Assembly: GCA_020024555.1 (NCBI GenBank)
Contig: JAHHTQ010000012.1
Coordinates: forward strand, 1 to 51,090
From: Angelakisella sp.
GTDB lineage: Bacteria; Bacillota; Clostridia; Oscillospirales; Ruminococcaceae
DNA: 51,090 nt
Reading direction: 5' to 3'
Shown here in pieces: positions 34,832 to 43,941 of this stretch (positions are counted from its first letter, which is position 1; the number at the start of each line of letters is the position of its first letter). Both the position numbers and the translations under genes were made by a program. The notes under the pieces were generated by a model. The model saw nothing but the letters and a program-made list of their open reading frames with translations. It had not been told where the DNA came from and searched no databases.

Positions 34832-35785
34832 TTGAGTAAAAAATATGAAAATAAAAGAGAGACAAAAAAAAGCAATGAAGAAAATATAGGGAAAATTATA
34901 AAAAGTACAGAGGGACTGATAGTAAAATCCCTAGGTGGCTTCTATTATGTAAAACTTTTTGAAGATGACAGTATAATAGAATGCAGAGCGAGAGGACTTT
35001 TTCGTAAAAACGATATCACGCCACTTGTTGGTGATAAGGTAGTTGTTGAATTGACAGAAAACAGTTTGGGATATGTGGTTGAGATAGTAGACAGACAAAA
35101 CAGTCTCATACGCCCACCTGTTGCAAATATAGAATGTCTTGTTATAGTTTCGTCGTTTACTGAACCAAAGCCTAACTATCTTGTCATAGATAAGCTGACA
35201 GCAATAGCATCAAGAAGAAATATACCTGTTGTTATCGTATTTACAAAGAGCGGTTTACTTTACGATGAAAGTTATATGGAAACATATAAAAAAGCGGGTT
35301 ACAAAGTTTTTTGCGTAGACAGTAAAACACTCGACGGAATAGAGAAAGTAAAAAAGATATTTTTAAACGGAATTTATGTTTTTTGTGGAAATTCAGGTGT
35401 TGGAAAGTCAAGTTTACTGAATGCGATTTTTCCGAATTTAGAGCTTAAAACAGGTGATATAAGCAAAAAACTCGGAAGAGGAAGACATACGACACGCCAC
35501 GTTGAACTATATAGCGCAGGAAGTGGCTACATAGCAGATACTCCGGGATTTTCGGCTATTGAGTTTTTACAGTTTGAAAAGATGTTGGGCGAAGATTTGC
35601 AGTACTGTTTTCCTGAAATAGATAAGAGAATATCAGAATGTCGCTTTACAGGTTGCAGTCATACAAAAGAAAAAGATTGCGCAGTTATAAAGGCAGTTGA
35701 GAATGGGGAAATAGCGCGCAGTAGATATGAAAGTTACTGTACGATATATGAAGAACTGAAACAGGTGAAAAAATGGGAACTTTAA
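34832..35785 (+). CDS. rsgA: Small ribosomal subunit biogenesis GTPase RsgA
   Basis: Circularly permuted GTPase that helps mature the 30S subunit. 317 residues from TTG 34832, 9 nt after ATGGAGGA; the frame upstream runs through the terminator and is not used. OB domain (about 20-90), GTPase with P-loop GNSGVGKS (186-193), GRGRHTTRHVEL switch I, DTPGF (236-240), and the C-terminal zinc knuckle C270, C275, H277, C283. Odd: the G4 motif NKxD, which selects guanine, reads TKSG (138-141). Confidence 0.95.
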   Translation: MSKKYENKRETKKSNEENIGKIIKSTEGLIVKSLGGFYYVKLFEDDSIIECRARGLFRKNDITPLVGDKVVVELTENSLGYVVEIVDRQNSLIRPPVANIECLVIVSSFTEPKPNYLVIDKLTAIASRRNIPVVIVFTKSGLLYDESYMETYKKAGYKVFCVDSKTLDGIEKVKKIFLNGIYVFCGNSGVGKSSLLNAIFPNLELKTGDISKKLGRGRHTTRHVELYSAGSGYIADTPGFSAIEFLQFEKMLGEDLQYCFPEIDKRISECRFTGCSHTKEKDCAVIKAVENGEIARSRYESYCTIYEELKQVKKWEL

Positions 35786-36417
35786 CTGAAAAGAATGCTG
35801 TTATTTTTTCAGGCGGAGATTTTTTAACAGAAGATTTAAAGTATTGTGAAAAAATAATTGATATCAATAATTCTTATATAATTTGCGCTGATAAAGGTTA
35901 TGAGTATGCTGTAAACTGTGGTATAAAACCCCATATTGTTGTGGGAGATTTTGACAGTACAAGTAAGCCGACAGGAGATTTTGATACAGAAATATATCCT
36001 GTGCAAAAAGACGATACTGATACTATGATAGCTATAAAATCAGCGATAGAAAAAGGCTATACAAAGATAGCAATATTGGGCGCATTGGGGGGACGCTTTG
36101 ACCACAGTATTGCGAATATTCAATCACTTGTTTATATTGCAGATAATAATGCAAGCGGTTATATAGTTGACAGTCATCATATAATAACAGTACTCGGTGA
36201 TAATGCGACAGTTGATATAAATAAATTTGATGGTTATTTATCATTGTTTGCAATAACAAATACTGTTCAAAATCTTAATATCAGAGGTTGTGAATATAAT
36301 CTCGATAACTATACTTTGGAAAATAATTTTCCGCTTGGCGTAAGTAACCGAATAGTAGATGATATTGCAAATATAAGTATTGATAAGGGAAAACTGCTTG
36401 TAATACAATATAGTTAA
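35773..36417 (+). CDS. thiN: Thiamine pyrophosphokinase
   Basis: Transfers pyrophosphate from ATP to thiamine, giving the cofactor TPP. 214 residues. Typical CADKGYEYAVNCGIKPHIVVGDFDS, then DDTDTMIAIKSAI, GALGGRFDHSIANI and a C-terminal thiamine-binding beta domain with GVSNRI. It overlaps rsgA by 13 nt. rpe, which often sits between rsgA and thiN, is absent. Confidence 0.95.
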   Translation: MGTLTEKNAVIFSGGDFLTEDLKYCEKIIDINNSYIICADKGYEYAVNCGIKPHIVVGDFDSTSKPTGDFDTEIYPVQKDDTDTMIAIKSAIEKGYTKIAILGALGGRFDHSIANIQSLVYIADNNASGYIVDSHHIITVLGDNATVDINKFDGYLSLFAITNTVQNLNIRGCEYNLDNYTLENNFPLGVSNRIVDDIANISIDKGKLLVIQYS

Positions 36418-36445
36418 TTACTACATAAGTATAATAAATAAAAAA

Positions 36446-36496
36446 AGCTGTATATTTATATGATATTAATACATATAGATATACAGCTGATTTTTT
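36446..36496. terminator. Bidirectional terminator, thiN / small membrane gene
   Basis: AGCTGTATAT (36446-36455) pairs with ATATACAGCT (36479-36488); A-run before and T-run after. Between convergent genes. Confidence 0.8.
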
Positions 36497-36989
36497 ATTC
36501 TGTTTTGTTTTCTTGTCTGTTTTCCTGCAATCTTTGTACCCGTTTATTTGTCAAATATCCCGATACAAAAAGAAGTATCATAAACAGTAGTCCCCCGCAT
36601 TGTATAAATGTTTCTGTAATACGTGTGGTTTCATTAAGTATCGGTTCAAAAACCATTCCTATACGAGAAAACAGCGGTGTAAAAGTTATTACAAATAACC
36701 TTGAAATAAATACAAGTGGTCTTTGTTGTGAGGAGAGCAAGTAAAATTCCAAAAGATGCAATAATAACAAAATTATACCACTACCATGTGTTATAAGTAA
36801 CCAGTACCAAAAATTAAGTTTTCGTACTGTGGCTAGATAGTAGCCAAATTTAAACCAAACATACATCAGCGCAATAGGCAGTAGGTATGTAAGTATAGCG
36901 CCTATTACAGGAATAGACAGCATAGTGCTGTATACTATTCCTGCTATTATTGGCGCTGTGGCAAGTGTAATAATTAAATATAAATTCAT
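36495..36989 (-). CDS. Hypothetical membrane protein downstream of alaS
   Basis: About 164 residues with four predicted membrane segments (LIITLATAPIIAGIVY; IGAILTYLLPIALMYVWF; WLLITHGSGIILLLLHLL; GGLLFMILLFVSGYL) and a polar Gln/Asn/Lys tail. No family recognised. The start is ATG 36989, just after GGGGGTG; an upstream in-frame TTG (37007) precedes the ribosome site. It lies 19 nt after alaS and is probably read with it. Confidence 0.75.
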   Translation of the reverse strand: MNLYLIITLATAPIIAGIVYSTMLSIPVIGAILTYLLPIALMYVWFKFGYYLATVRKLNFWYWLLITHGSGIILLLLHLLEFYLLSSQQRPLVFISRLFVITFTPLFSRIGMVFEPILNETTRITETFIQCGGLLFMILLFVSGYLTNKRVQRLQENRQENKTE

Positions 36990-37008
36990 TCTACACCCCC
37001 GCAACAAA

Positions 37009-39654
37009 TTATTTCATCATTGCACGGATAACGTCCGGCATTTGCGCAATAGCTTCATCTATCTTGAATATATCTATAACGCCACCCATAGCGCTGTCCG
37101 GACGACCGCCACCGTTACCGCCTGTTACAGATGTGATGGCTTTTATTATTTTTCCTGCATGAACACCGTTTGCAACAGCATTTGCGCCACAACAAGCACA
37201 AACAGCGCCTTTACCGTCTGTTACAGAGCTTACAATTATAACTACATTGTCGTGGTTTGCTTTTATTCTGTCGCATATAGCGCGTAAAGTTTCGTTCTTT
37301 GTATCATTCAGAACAAGTGAAATAAATTTAATACCGTTAATATCTTTTGCTTGGTCAAACAGTCCGTTTATTTGTGTAGCAAGAGTTTTTTCTTCAAGTT
37401 CTGCCATTTCTCTTGCTTTTGCTTTTACCTCTGTTTGTAGACCGGTTACTTTTTCCGGAATTTCTGTAAATGTACCGCATTTTAGTATAGCTGATGTCTT
37501 TTTGAGTATCTCTCTGTCATCATTTAGTATTTGAAGCACACCCATACCCGTTGTAGCTTCTATTCTGCGTATGCCGGCAGCAACGGAAGATTCACGTATA
37601 ATTTTGAATAGTCCGAGTTTTGATGTGTTGTCAATATGCGTACCGCCACAGAATTCTATCGAGCAGTCTTTCATATTTACAACACGTACAACATCGCCGT
37701 ATTTTTCGCCAAACAGCGCCATAGCGCCAAGTTTTTTGGCTTCCTCGATTGGCATTTCTGTTGATGTAACAGTATGCGCGCCTAAAATCATTTCGTTTAC
37801 TTTGTTTTCAACTTCTGTAATTTCGTTATCTGACATAGCTGAGAAGTGGCTGAAATCGAAACGACAGATTTTTTCATCAACATAAGAGCCCGACTGATGA
37901 ACGTGTGAACCAAGTACGCTTTGCAAAGCGCTTTGCAATAGGTGACAGGCTGAGTGGTTACGCATTATTGCCATACGTCTGTTTTTATTAACCTCCGCAA
38001 CAACTTTGTCCCCGACAGACAGTGTGCCGTTATCCATTTTACCGATAGCCATATATAGTCCGGCAGGTGATTTTTTACAGTCTGTTACTGCAAATACATT
38101 TTTTCCGCAGGTAATAGTACCCGTATCTCCGACCTGTCCGCCGCTCTCTGCATAGAATGGGGTTTTATTCAGTATGATTGTAGCTTCGTCTTCGTCACCG
38201 ATATTGTCTGTTAGACTATCGTGATACACAATAGCAAGTACTTCGGCATCACAAGAAAGCTCACTGTAACCTACGAAGTTTGTTTCGGCATTTATACCTT
38301 TTAGTACGTCTTCTGTCCATGCAACGTCACCAAGAGCATTTTTTGTAGCCTCTCTCGCTGTGTCTTTTTGTATTTTCATACAAGCGTTAAAGCCTTCTTC
38401 GTCAACAGTTATGTTGTTTTCTTCTGCAATTTCCCTTGTTAAGTCGATAGGAAATCCATAAGTGTCATATAGTTTAAAAGCTTCGTCTCCGGGGAAAACG
38501 TCTTTGCCTTCGCTTTTAACTTTTTTTACTATATCACTGCACATAACAAGTCCTGCGTCAATAGTCTTTGCAAAACGTTCTTCTTCGTTACGTATAACTT
38601 TTATTATAAATTCTTTGTTTTCAAGTAGTTCGGGATATGCGTTTTTGTTTTCTTCTATAACTGTTTCACATACTTTGTATAGGAAAGGTTCTTTGATACC
38701 AAGCAGTCTGCCATGACGCGCGGCGCGGCGAAGCAGACGACGCAAAACATATCCGCGGCCTTCGTTTTGGGGAACAACACCATCGCCGATTAGGAATGTT
38801 GTTGAACGGATGTGGTCAGTTACAACACGTATAGATACGTCTTGTTTAGCATCTTTTTTGTATTCTACATTTGCGATTTTGCATATATGTTGAAGAATTT
38901 TTTGCACGGTATCTACTTCAAATAGATTATCAACACCCTGCATAATACAAGCAAGTCTTTCAAGACCCATACCTGTATCTATGTTTGGATGTTCAAGTGG
39001 TGTGTAGTTACCGTTACCGTCGCTGTTAAACTGTGTAAATACAAGATTCCAAAATTCAACAAATCTGTCACATTCACAGCCTACTTTACAGTCGGGACTG
39101 CCACAGCCCTTATCCTCGCCTCTGTCAAAGTAGATTTCGGAACAAGGTCCGCAAGGACCGGAACCGATTTCCCAGAAGTTGTCTTCACGACCCAGACGTA
39201 CCATATGCGAGGGGTCAACGCCACGTTTTTCTGTCCATATTTTATATGCTTCATCATCATCTTGATATACTGATACGTATAGTCTGTCAACAGGCAGTTC
39301 AAGTACTTTGGTACAAAATTCCCATGCCCAAGTGGTCGCTTCTTCTTTAAAGTAATCACCAAAAGAAAAGTTACCGAGCATTTCAAAATATGTGCCATGA
39401 CGGGCTGTTTTACCAACGTTTTCTATATCAGGCGTACGGATGCATTTTTGACAGCTTGTTGCCCTGTGGTTTCCGTCCGGCAAGGTTTTTACACCCATAA
39501 AATATTTTTTCAAAGGCGCCATACCTGAGTTTATAAGCAGTAGGCTTGCCTCGTCTTGTGGAACAAGCGGAGCAGATGCAAGTCTGGTATGGTTTTTGCT
39601 TTCGTAAAAGCTCAAAAACTTTTCACGAAGTTCATTTAGTCCTGTCCATTTCAT
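37009..39654 (-). CDS. alaS: Alanyl-tRNA synthetase
   Basis: Charges tRNA-Ala and edits Ser/Gly errors. 881 residues, full length. Class II core with ASAPLVPQDEASLLLINSGMAPLKKYFMG and GSGPCGPCSEIYFDRG, a CGSPDCKVGCEC zinc-like insert, tRNA-recognition domain, the editing site (NHSACHLLQ and CGGTHIDNT) and a C-terminal DHHA1 domain ending in GGGRPDSAMGG. No T-box precedes it. Confidence 0.98.
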   Translation of the reverse strand: MKWTGLNELREKFLSFYESKNHTRLASAPLVPQDEASLLLINSGMAPLKKYFMGVKTLPDGNHRATSCQKCIRTPDIENVGKTARHGTYFEMLGNFSFGDYFKEEATTWAWEFCTKVLELPVDRLYVSVYQDDDEAYKIWTEKRGVDPSHMVRLGREDNFWEIGSGPCGPCSEIYFDRGEDKGCGSPDCKVGCECDRFVEFWNLVFTQFNSDGNGNYTPLEHPNIDTGMGLERLACIMQGVDNLFEVDTVQKILQHICKIANVEYKKDAKQDVSIRVVTDHIRSTTFLIGDGVVPQNEGRGYVLRRLLRRAARHGRLLGIKEPFLYKVCETVIEENKNAYPELLENKEFIIKVIRNEEERFAKTIDAGLVMCSDIVKKVKSEGKDVFPGDEAFKLYDTYGFPIDLTREIAEENNITVDEEGFNACMKIQKDTAREATKNALGDVAWTEDVLKGINAETNFVGYSELSCDAEVLAIVYHDSLTDNIGDEDEATIILNKTPFYAESGGQVGDTGTITCGKNVFAVTDCKKSPAGLYMAIGKMDNGTLSVGDKVVAEVNKNRRMAIMRNHSACHLLQSALQSVLGSHVHQSGSYVDEKICRFDFSHFSAMSDNEITEVENKVNEMILGAHTVTSTEMPIEEAKKLGAMALFGEKYGDVVRVVNMKDCSIEFCGGTHIDNTSKLGLFKIIRESSVAAGIRRIEATTGMGVLQILNDDREILKKTSAILKCGTFTEIPEKVTGLQTEVKAKAREMAELEEKTLATQINGLFDQAKDINGIKFISLVLNDTKNETLRAICDRIKANHDNVVIIVSSVTDGKGAVCACCGANAVANGVHAGKIIKAITSVTGGNGGGRPDSAMGGVIDIFKIDEAIAQMPDVIRAMMK

Positions 39655-39730
39655 AACTGATATTTTCTCCTTGTAATACTACAAAATTAATGTTTTTGTC
39701 AAATAATAACTATTAAACATATACTACTAA

Positions 39731-39759
39731 ATTATACGTTTTTCTATAAATATTGTCAA
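39731..39759 (-). promoter_or_regulatory. Consensus promoter of alaS
   Basis: Minus-strand TTGACA (39754-39759), 17-nt spacer, TATAAT (39731-39736): perfect boxes. Leader about 70 nt, too short for a T-box. Confidence 0.85.
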
Positions 39760-39905
39760 GCAATAGCATAATATATTAATTTATAATTATTTTAATTTTA
39801 TTGGTATAAATAACACTAATAGTTACATTTTATTCATTTTTTATTAATACACGGGCTTTGTAATTAAGTTATAATAGTTTATACATTAACTAATAAAGTG
39901 TTTTG

Positions 39906-39949
39906 CCTCATCTATTTTTTTTAAAAAAGTAGCTATGAGGTTTATTTTA
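39906..39949 (+). terminator. Terminator-like hairpin in ABC exporter leader (candidate attenuator)
   Basis: CCTCAT-CTA (39906-39914) pairs with TAG-CT-ATGAGG ending at 39940; an inner T8/A6 stem completes it, and TTTATTTTATT follows. It is about 120 nt before the exporter genes, with a TATAAT box at 39870-39875 upstream but no clear -35. Confidence 0.5.
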
Positions 39950-39959
39950 TTGTGCGTAA

Positions 39960-40035
39960 AGCTATAATTCTTTTATAGATTTTATAAAGGCGACACCATA
40001 CAATTAACATTTACGGATAATTGTTCAGTATAGCT
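39960..40035 (+). promoter_or_regulatory. Structured RNA leader of ABC exporter
   Basis: AGCTATA (39960-39966) can pair with TATAGCT (40029-40035), enclosing a CAATTA/TAATTG hairpin (40001-40023). Alternatively CTATAA (39962-39967) pairs with TTATAG (39973-39978). The two folds share bases and exclude each other, a switch-like layout. No known riboswitch class recognised. Confidence 0.35.
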
Positions 40036-40070
40036 AAAATAATATTGCTAAATAAGGGAGATGGTCATTT

Positions 40071-41825
40071 TTGATTAAAAGGATTTTAAAATCTGTGCGG
40101 GAATACAAAATCTATATGATTTTGACACCTATTCTTGTAATTTTTGAGGTTATGGCAGAAACCTATATACCTTTTTTGGTTAAAGACTTAATTGACAATG
40201 GTATAAATATGGGTGATATGGCATTTATTAAACAGGTTAGCATAAAACTTGTATTTGTTGCTGTTTTTTCACTTATTGTGGGCGTTCTTGCAGGTATGAC
40301 TGCGGTTATGGGTTCTAATGGTTTTTCAAAGAATTTAAGACATGATATTTTTTATAAAGTACAGAATTTTTCCTTTGAAAATATCGACAAGTTTTCAACA
40401 GCGGGTATAGTGACACGTTTGACAACAGATGTATCGCGTGTTCAACAGGCATTTCAGATGTCAACACGAATGGCTTTCCGGGCGCCGATAATGCTATGTT
40501 TTTCAATAATATTTTCGTATAGAATGAACAAAGAGTTATCGGGAATATTTTTCATAATAATACCGATAGTAATTATTTGCTTTGGAGTAGTGTTAAGGAA
40601 AGCTTTGCCGTATGTGGAAAAGACTTTTGCCACATACGATGAACTAAACAGAGATGTAGAAGAAAATTTACATGGTATGCGTGTTGTTAAATCTTTTGTA
40701 CGTGAAGATTTTGAGAAAAAGAAATTCAGTACAATATCAGAGAAAATATATTCACTATATATAAAATCAGACAGTTTGACAATGCTGAGCCGTCCGTTTG
40801 TAATGTTAATTCTGCATACCTGTACAATACTTATTTCTTGGTTTGGCGCAAAATTAATTGTTGCATCGGGAAACAATGCGACAGTAGGTATGACAACGGG
40901 TACGCTGATGAGCTTTTTGTCATACAGTATGCAAATACTTATGAGTCTGATTATGGTGACAATGGTATTTGTTATGATGATTATGTCTAAGGCATCGGCA
41001 AAGAGAATTGATGAAATTTTGCGGGAAGAAAATAATATAGTAAATCCACAAAATCCTGTAACAGAGGTTAAAAACGGTGAAATTATATTTAAAAACGTAA
41101 ATTTCGGGTATTATGGCAAAGACGGTAAACAAAGTTTACGTAATATTGATTTGACAATAAAGTCAGGAGAGACGGTTGGAATACTGGGTGGTACAGGTTC
41201 ATCAAAAACAACGCTTGTCCAGCTCATACCCCGTCTATATGATGTTACACAGGGTGAGGTGCTTGTCGGTGGCGTAAATGTAAAAGACTATGATTTATAT
41301 GCCTTGCGTGACAATGTAGGTATGGTTTTGCAGAAGAATGAACTGTTCAGTGGCACTCTTGCCGAAAACTTACGTTGGGGAAATAAAGATGCCACAATGG
41401 ACGAGCTGAAAAAAGCTTGCGATATGGCGCAGGCGACAGAGTTTATAAGTAAAATGCCGAATGGTTTTGATACCGTTATTTCACAGGGTGGCAAAAACGT
41501 TTCGGGCGGACAAAAACAGAGACTTTGTATAGCCCGTACAATACTTAAAAATCCAAAGATAATTATTTTTGACGACTCAACGAGCGCGGTTGATACAAAG
41601 ACAGACGCGCTTATTCAAAAGGCTCTTTATGATAATTTAAGTCAAACCACGAAGATAATAATAGCGCAACGTATTTCTTCAATAGAAAATGCGGATAAAA
41701 TAGTTGTTATGGATAACGGTGTTATCAGCGGAATCGGTACGCATAGCGAACTACTGCAAAACAATAAGATATATCAAGAAGTTTATACATCACAGGTAAA
41801 AGGAGGACAGGAAGATGCACACTAA
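40071..41825 (+). CDS. Heterodimeric ABC exporter, degenerate-site subunit
   Basis: A 584-residue half-transporter: six membrane segments (about 1-310) and an ATPase domain (about 335-584). Walker A GGTGSSKTT (Ser where Gly is usual), signature VSGGQKQR, Walker B IIIFDD (Asp instead of catalytic Glu) and IIAQR (Gln instead of the switch His): the marks of the non-hydrolysing half in BmrC/D- or TM287/288-like multidrug exporters. Start TTG after AAGGGAG. The start of the partner gene lies within its 3' end (11-nt overlap). Confidence 0.92.
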   Translation: MIKRILKSVREYKIYMILTPILVIFEVMAETYIPFLVKDLIDNGINMGDMAFIKQVSIKLVFVAVFSLIVGVLAGMTAVMGSNGFSKNLRHDIFYKVQNFSFENIDKFSTAGIVTRLTTDVSRVQQAFQMSTRMAFRAPIMLCFSIIFSYRMNKELSGIFFIIIPIVIICFGVVLRKALPYVEKTFATYDELNRDVEENLHGMRVVKSFVREDFEKKKFSTISEKIYSLYIKSDSLTMLSRPFVMLILHTCTILISWFGAKLIVASGNNATVGMTTGTLMSFLSYSMQILMSLIMVTMVFVMMIMSKASAKRIDEILREENNIVNPQNPVTEVKNGEIIFKNVNFGYYGKDGKQSLRNIDLTIKSGETVGILGGTGSSKTTLVQLIPRLYDVTQGEVLVGGVNVKDYDLYALRDNVGMVLQKNELFSGTLAENLRWGNKDATMDELKKACDMAQATEFISKMPNGFDTVISQGGKNVSGGQKQRLCIARTILKNPKIIIFDDSTSAVDTKTDALIQKALYDNLSQTTKIIIAQRISSIENADKIVVMDNGVISGIGTHSELLQNNKIYQEVYTSQVKGGQEDAH

Positions 41826-43734
41826 AACGAATTTTGGAAAACGTCCTCAGGTAGATAAAAATACGTTTAAAAGATTGCTCGGTTATCTTAAAAAATATAA
41901 ATATAAATATGCGATAATATTTATATGTATTATTTTAAATACAATATCAACTGTTGTGGCGTCTATGTTTACAAAGACACTTATTGACAGTTACATTATG
42001 CCAATGGTTACAAGTCCTGATGGATTTGGCGAAGGAGCAATATTTGCAAGTTTTGTAAAAGCCATAATAATGATAGCTTTTGTATATATAATCGGTATTG
42101 TATCATCATTTATATATACACAGCTTACGGTAAGGATATCTCAAAAAGTACTTAAAGATATACGTGATGAGATGTTTAATAAAATGCAGACTTTGCCTAT
42201 CAAATTTTTTGATTCAAATACGCACGGCGATTTAATGAGTCATTATACGAATGATACGGATACGTTAAATCAAATGCTATACAATATTCCCGAAATATTT
42301 TCGGCGCTTATTACCGTAATCGCTATATTTGTGGCTATGCTTACTTTAAGTATACCACTTACGGTTTTTACTCTTGTTGTTGTGTTTTTGGCTATGCTTA
42401 TTGTCAAAAATGTTGCAAAATCGGGAAGAAAATTCTTTATGAAGCAACAAGAGAGCATAGGCGCAATGAATGGTTTTGCGGAAGAAATGATAAATGGGCA
42501 AAAAGTTGTTAAAGTATTTTGCCATGAAGAAAAAATCAAAGAAGATTTTGACAAGCTGAATGAAAAGAGCTACAAGGCGGCGCGAAACGCAAATATTATG
42601 GGTATTGTTGTTATGCCCATAATGGTAAATTTAGGTCATATTATATATGTGCTGATTGCAATTATCGGCGGCAGTATGGCTATCAACTCAATCAGTAATT
42701 TAACTTTAACGGGCTTTGGTGTAATGTCACTTGGCACTATTGCATCGTTTATGCAACTTTCAAAGAGTTTTCTAATGCCTATCAATAATGTAGCGCAGCT
42801 GTTAAACAGCATTATAATGGCATTTGCAGGCGCAGACCGTATATTTAAACTGATAGACCAAGAACCCGAAGAAGACAATGGTTATGTTAAATTGGTAGAT
42901 GCAGAGTACAAAGACGGAAAACTTTGTGAAACAGACCACCATACAGGTATATGGGCATGGAAGCACCCTCACAGTGACGGCACAGTTACCTATACGGAAG
43001 TAAAAGGCGAAGTAGTGCTTAATGATGTAACATTCGGATATAACGAAGAAAAGACGGTTCTTTATAATATAGACGTACACGCTTATCCGGGACAAAAGAT
43101 AGCCTTTGTTGGCGCGACAGGAGCTGGTAAAACAACCATAACAAATCTTATCAATAGATTTTATGATATAGCAGACGGAAAAATAAGATATGACGGAATA
43201 AATGTAAACAAAATCAGAAAAGCTGATTTACGTCGTTCTATGGGTGTTGTTTTGCAAGATGTAAATCTGTTTACAGGTACGGTTATGGAAAATATACGTT
43301 ACGGTAATCTTAATGCGACAGACGAACAGTGTATTGCTGCCGCAAAGCTTGCGAATGCTGATACATTTATATCAATGTTGCCCAATGGATATGACACGGT
43401 GCTTGAAGGTGACGGCAGCGGACTTTCACAAGGACAACGTCAGCTCATATCAATCGCGCGCGCGGCGGTCGCAGATCCACCTGTTATGGTGCTTGATGAA
43501 GCCACGTCAAGCATAGACACACGTACCGAAAGCTATGTTGAAAAGGGTATGAATTCATTAATGCGCGGCAGAACAGTATTTGTTATTGCCCATAGACTTT
43601 CAACAGTAAGGAATGCGGACAAAATAATTGTGCTTGACGGTGGCAGAATTATAGAAAGCGGTACGCATAATGAACTTATTGCGCAAAAGGGTAACTATTA
43701 CAGATTATATACAGGCGCGTTTGAACTTGAATAA
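41815..43734 (+). CDS. Heterodimeric ABC exporter, catalytic subunit
   Basis: 639 residues: six membrane segments (about 25-345), then an insert of about 50 residues rich in His/Trp/Asp (VDAEYKDGKL...GIWAWKHPH) before the ATPase domain. Walker A GATGAGKTT, Walker B VMVLDE with catalytic Glu and IAHRLSTV with His are intact; the signature is LSQGQ rather than LSGGQ. So the pair has one competent site (this subunit's Walker motifs with the partner's VSGGQ) and one degenerate site. Likely drug or lipid-like substrate export; substrate unknown. Confidence 0.93.
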   Translation: MHTKTNFGKRPQVDKNTFKRLLGYLKKYKYKYAIIFICIILNTISTVVASMFTKTLIDSYIMPMVTSPDGFGEGAIFASFVKAIIMIAFVYIIGIVSSFIYTQLTVRISQKVLKDIRDEMFNKMQTLPIKFFDSNTHGDLMSHYTNDTDTLNQMLYNIPEIFSALITVIAIFVAMLTLSIPLTVFTLVVVFLAMLIVKNVAKSGRKFFMKQQESIGAMNGFAEEMINGQKVVKVFCHEEKIKEDFDKLNEKSYKAARNANIMGIVVMPIMVNLGHIIYVLIAIIGGSMAINSISNLTLTGFGVMSLGTIASFMQLSKSFLMPINNVAQLLNSIIMAFAGADRIFKLIDQEPEEDNGYVKLVDAEYKDGKLCETDHHTGIWAWKHPHSDGTVTYTEVKGEVVLNDVTFGYNEEKTVLYNIDVHAYPGQKIAFVGATGAGKTTITNLINRFYDIADGKIRYDGINVNKIRKADLRRSMGVVLQDVNLFTGTVMENIRYGNLNATDEQCIAAAKLANADTFISMLPNGYDTVLEGDGSGLSQGQRQLISIARAAVADPPVMVLDEATSSIDTRTESYVEKGMNSLMRGRTVFVIAHRLSTVRNADKIIVLDGGRIIESGTHNELIAQKGNYYRLYTGAFELE

Positions 43735-43760
43735 TTATTAAATAATTATTGTTATAAATA

Positions 43761-43804
43761 AAAAAATCTCTCTCTTGATTATAAAAAAAGAGGGAGATTT
43801 TTTG
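43761..43804 (+). terminator. Terminator of ABC exporter operon
   Basis: AAAAAATCTCTCTCTT (43761-43776) pairs with AAGAGGGAGATTTTT (from 43789), with a T-run on the + side. Confidence 0.85.
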
Positions 43805-43883
43805 TGTTTTTACAGTACTTGATAATATAATTGTAAGTTCTGTCACATTCTAAACCCAAAAGCGCTTTGTAGGTATATTCTTT

Positions 43884-43923
43884 ATAAAAAAATTCTCCTA
43901 TGAAAAAAAATCATAAGAGAATT
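43884..43923 (-). terminator. Terminator of xth
   Basis: AATTCTC-TATGA (43891-43903) pairs with TCATA-GAGAATT (43911-43923), one mismatch; on the minus strand a T-run follows. 18 nt after the xth stop. Confidence 0.75.
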
Positions 43924-43941
43924 GTGTTTTATAAAATATAA

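Noticed and set aside
39655..39730. T-box or long leader before alaS
   Set aside because: The consensus promoter leaves only about 70 nt of leader, with no T-box sequence.
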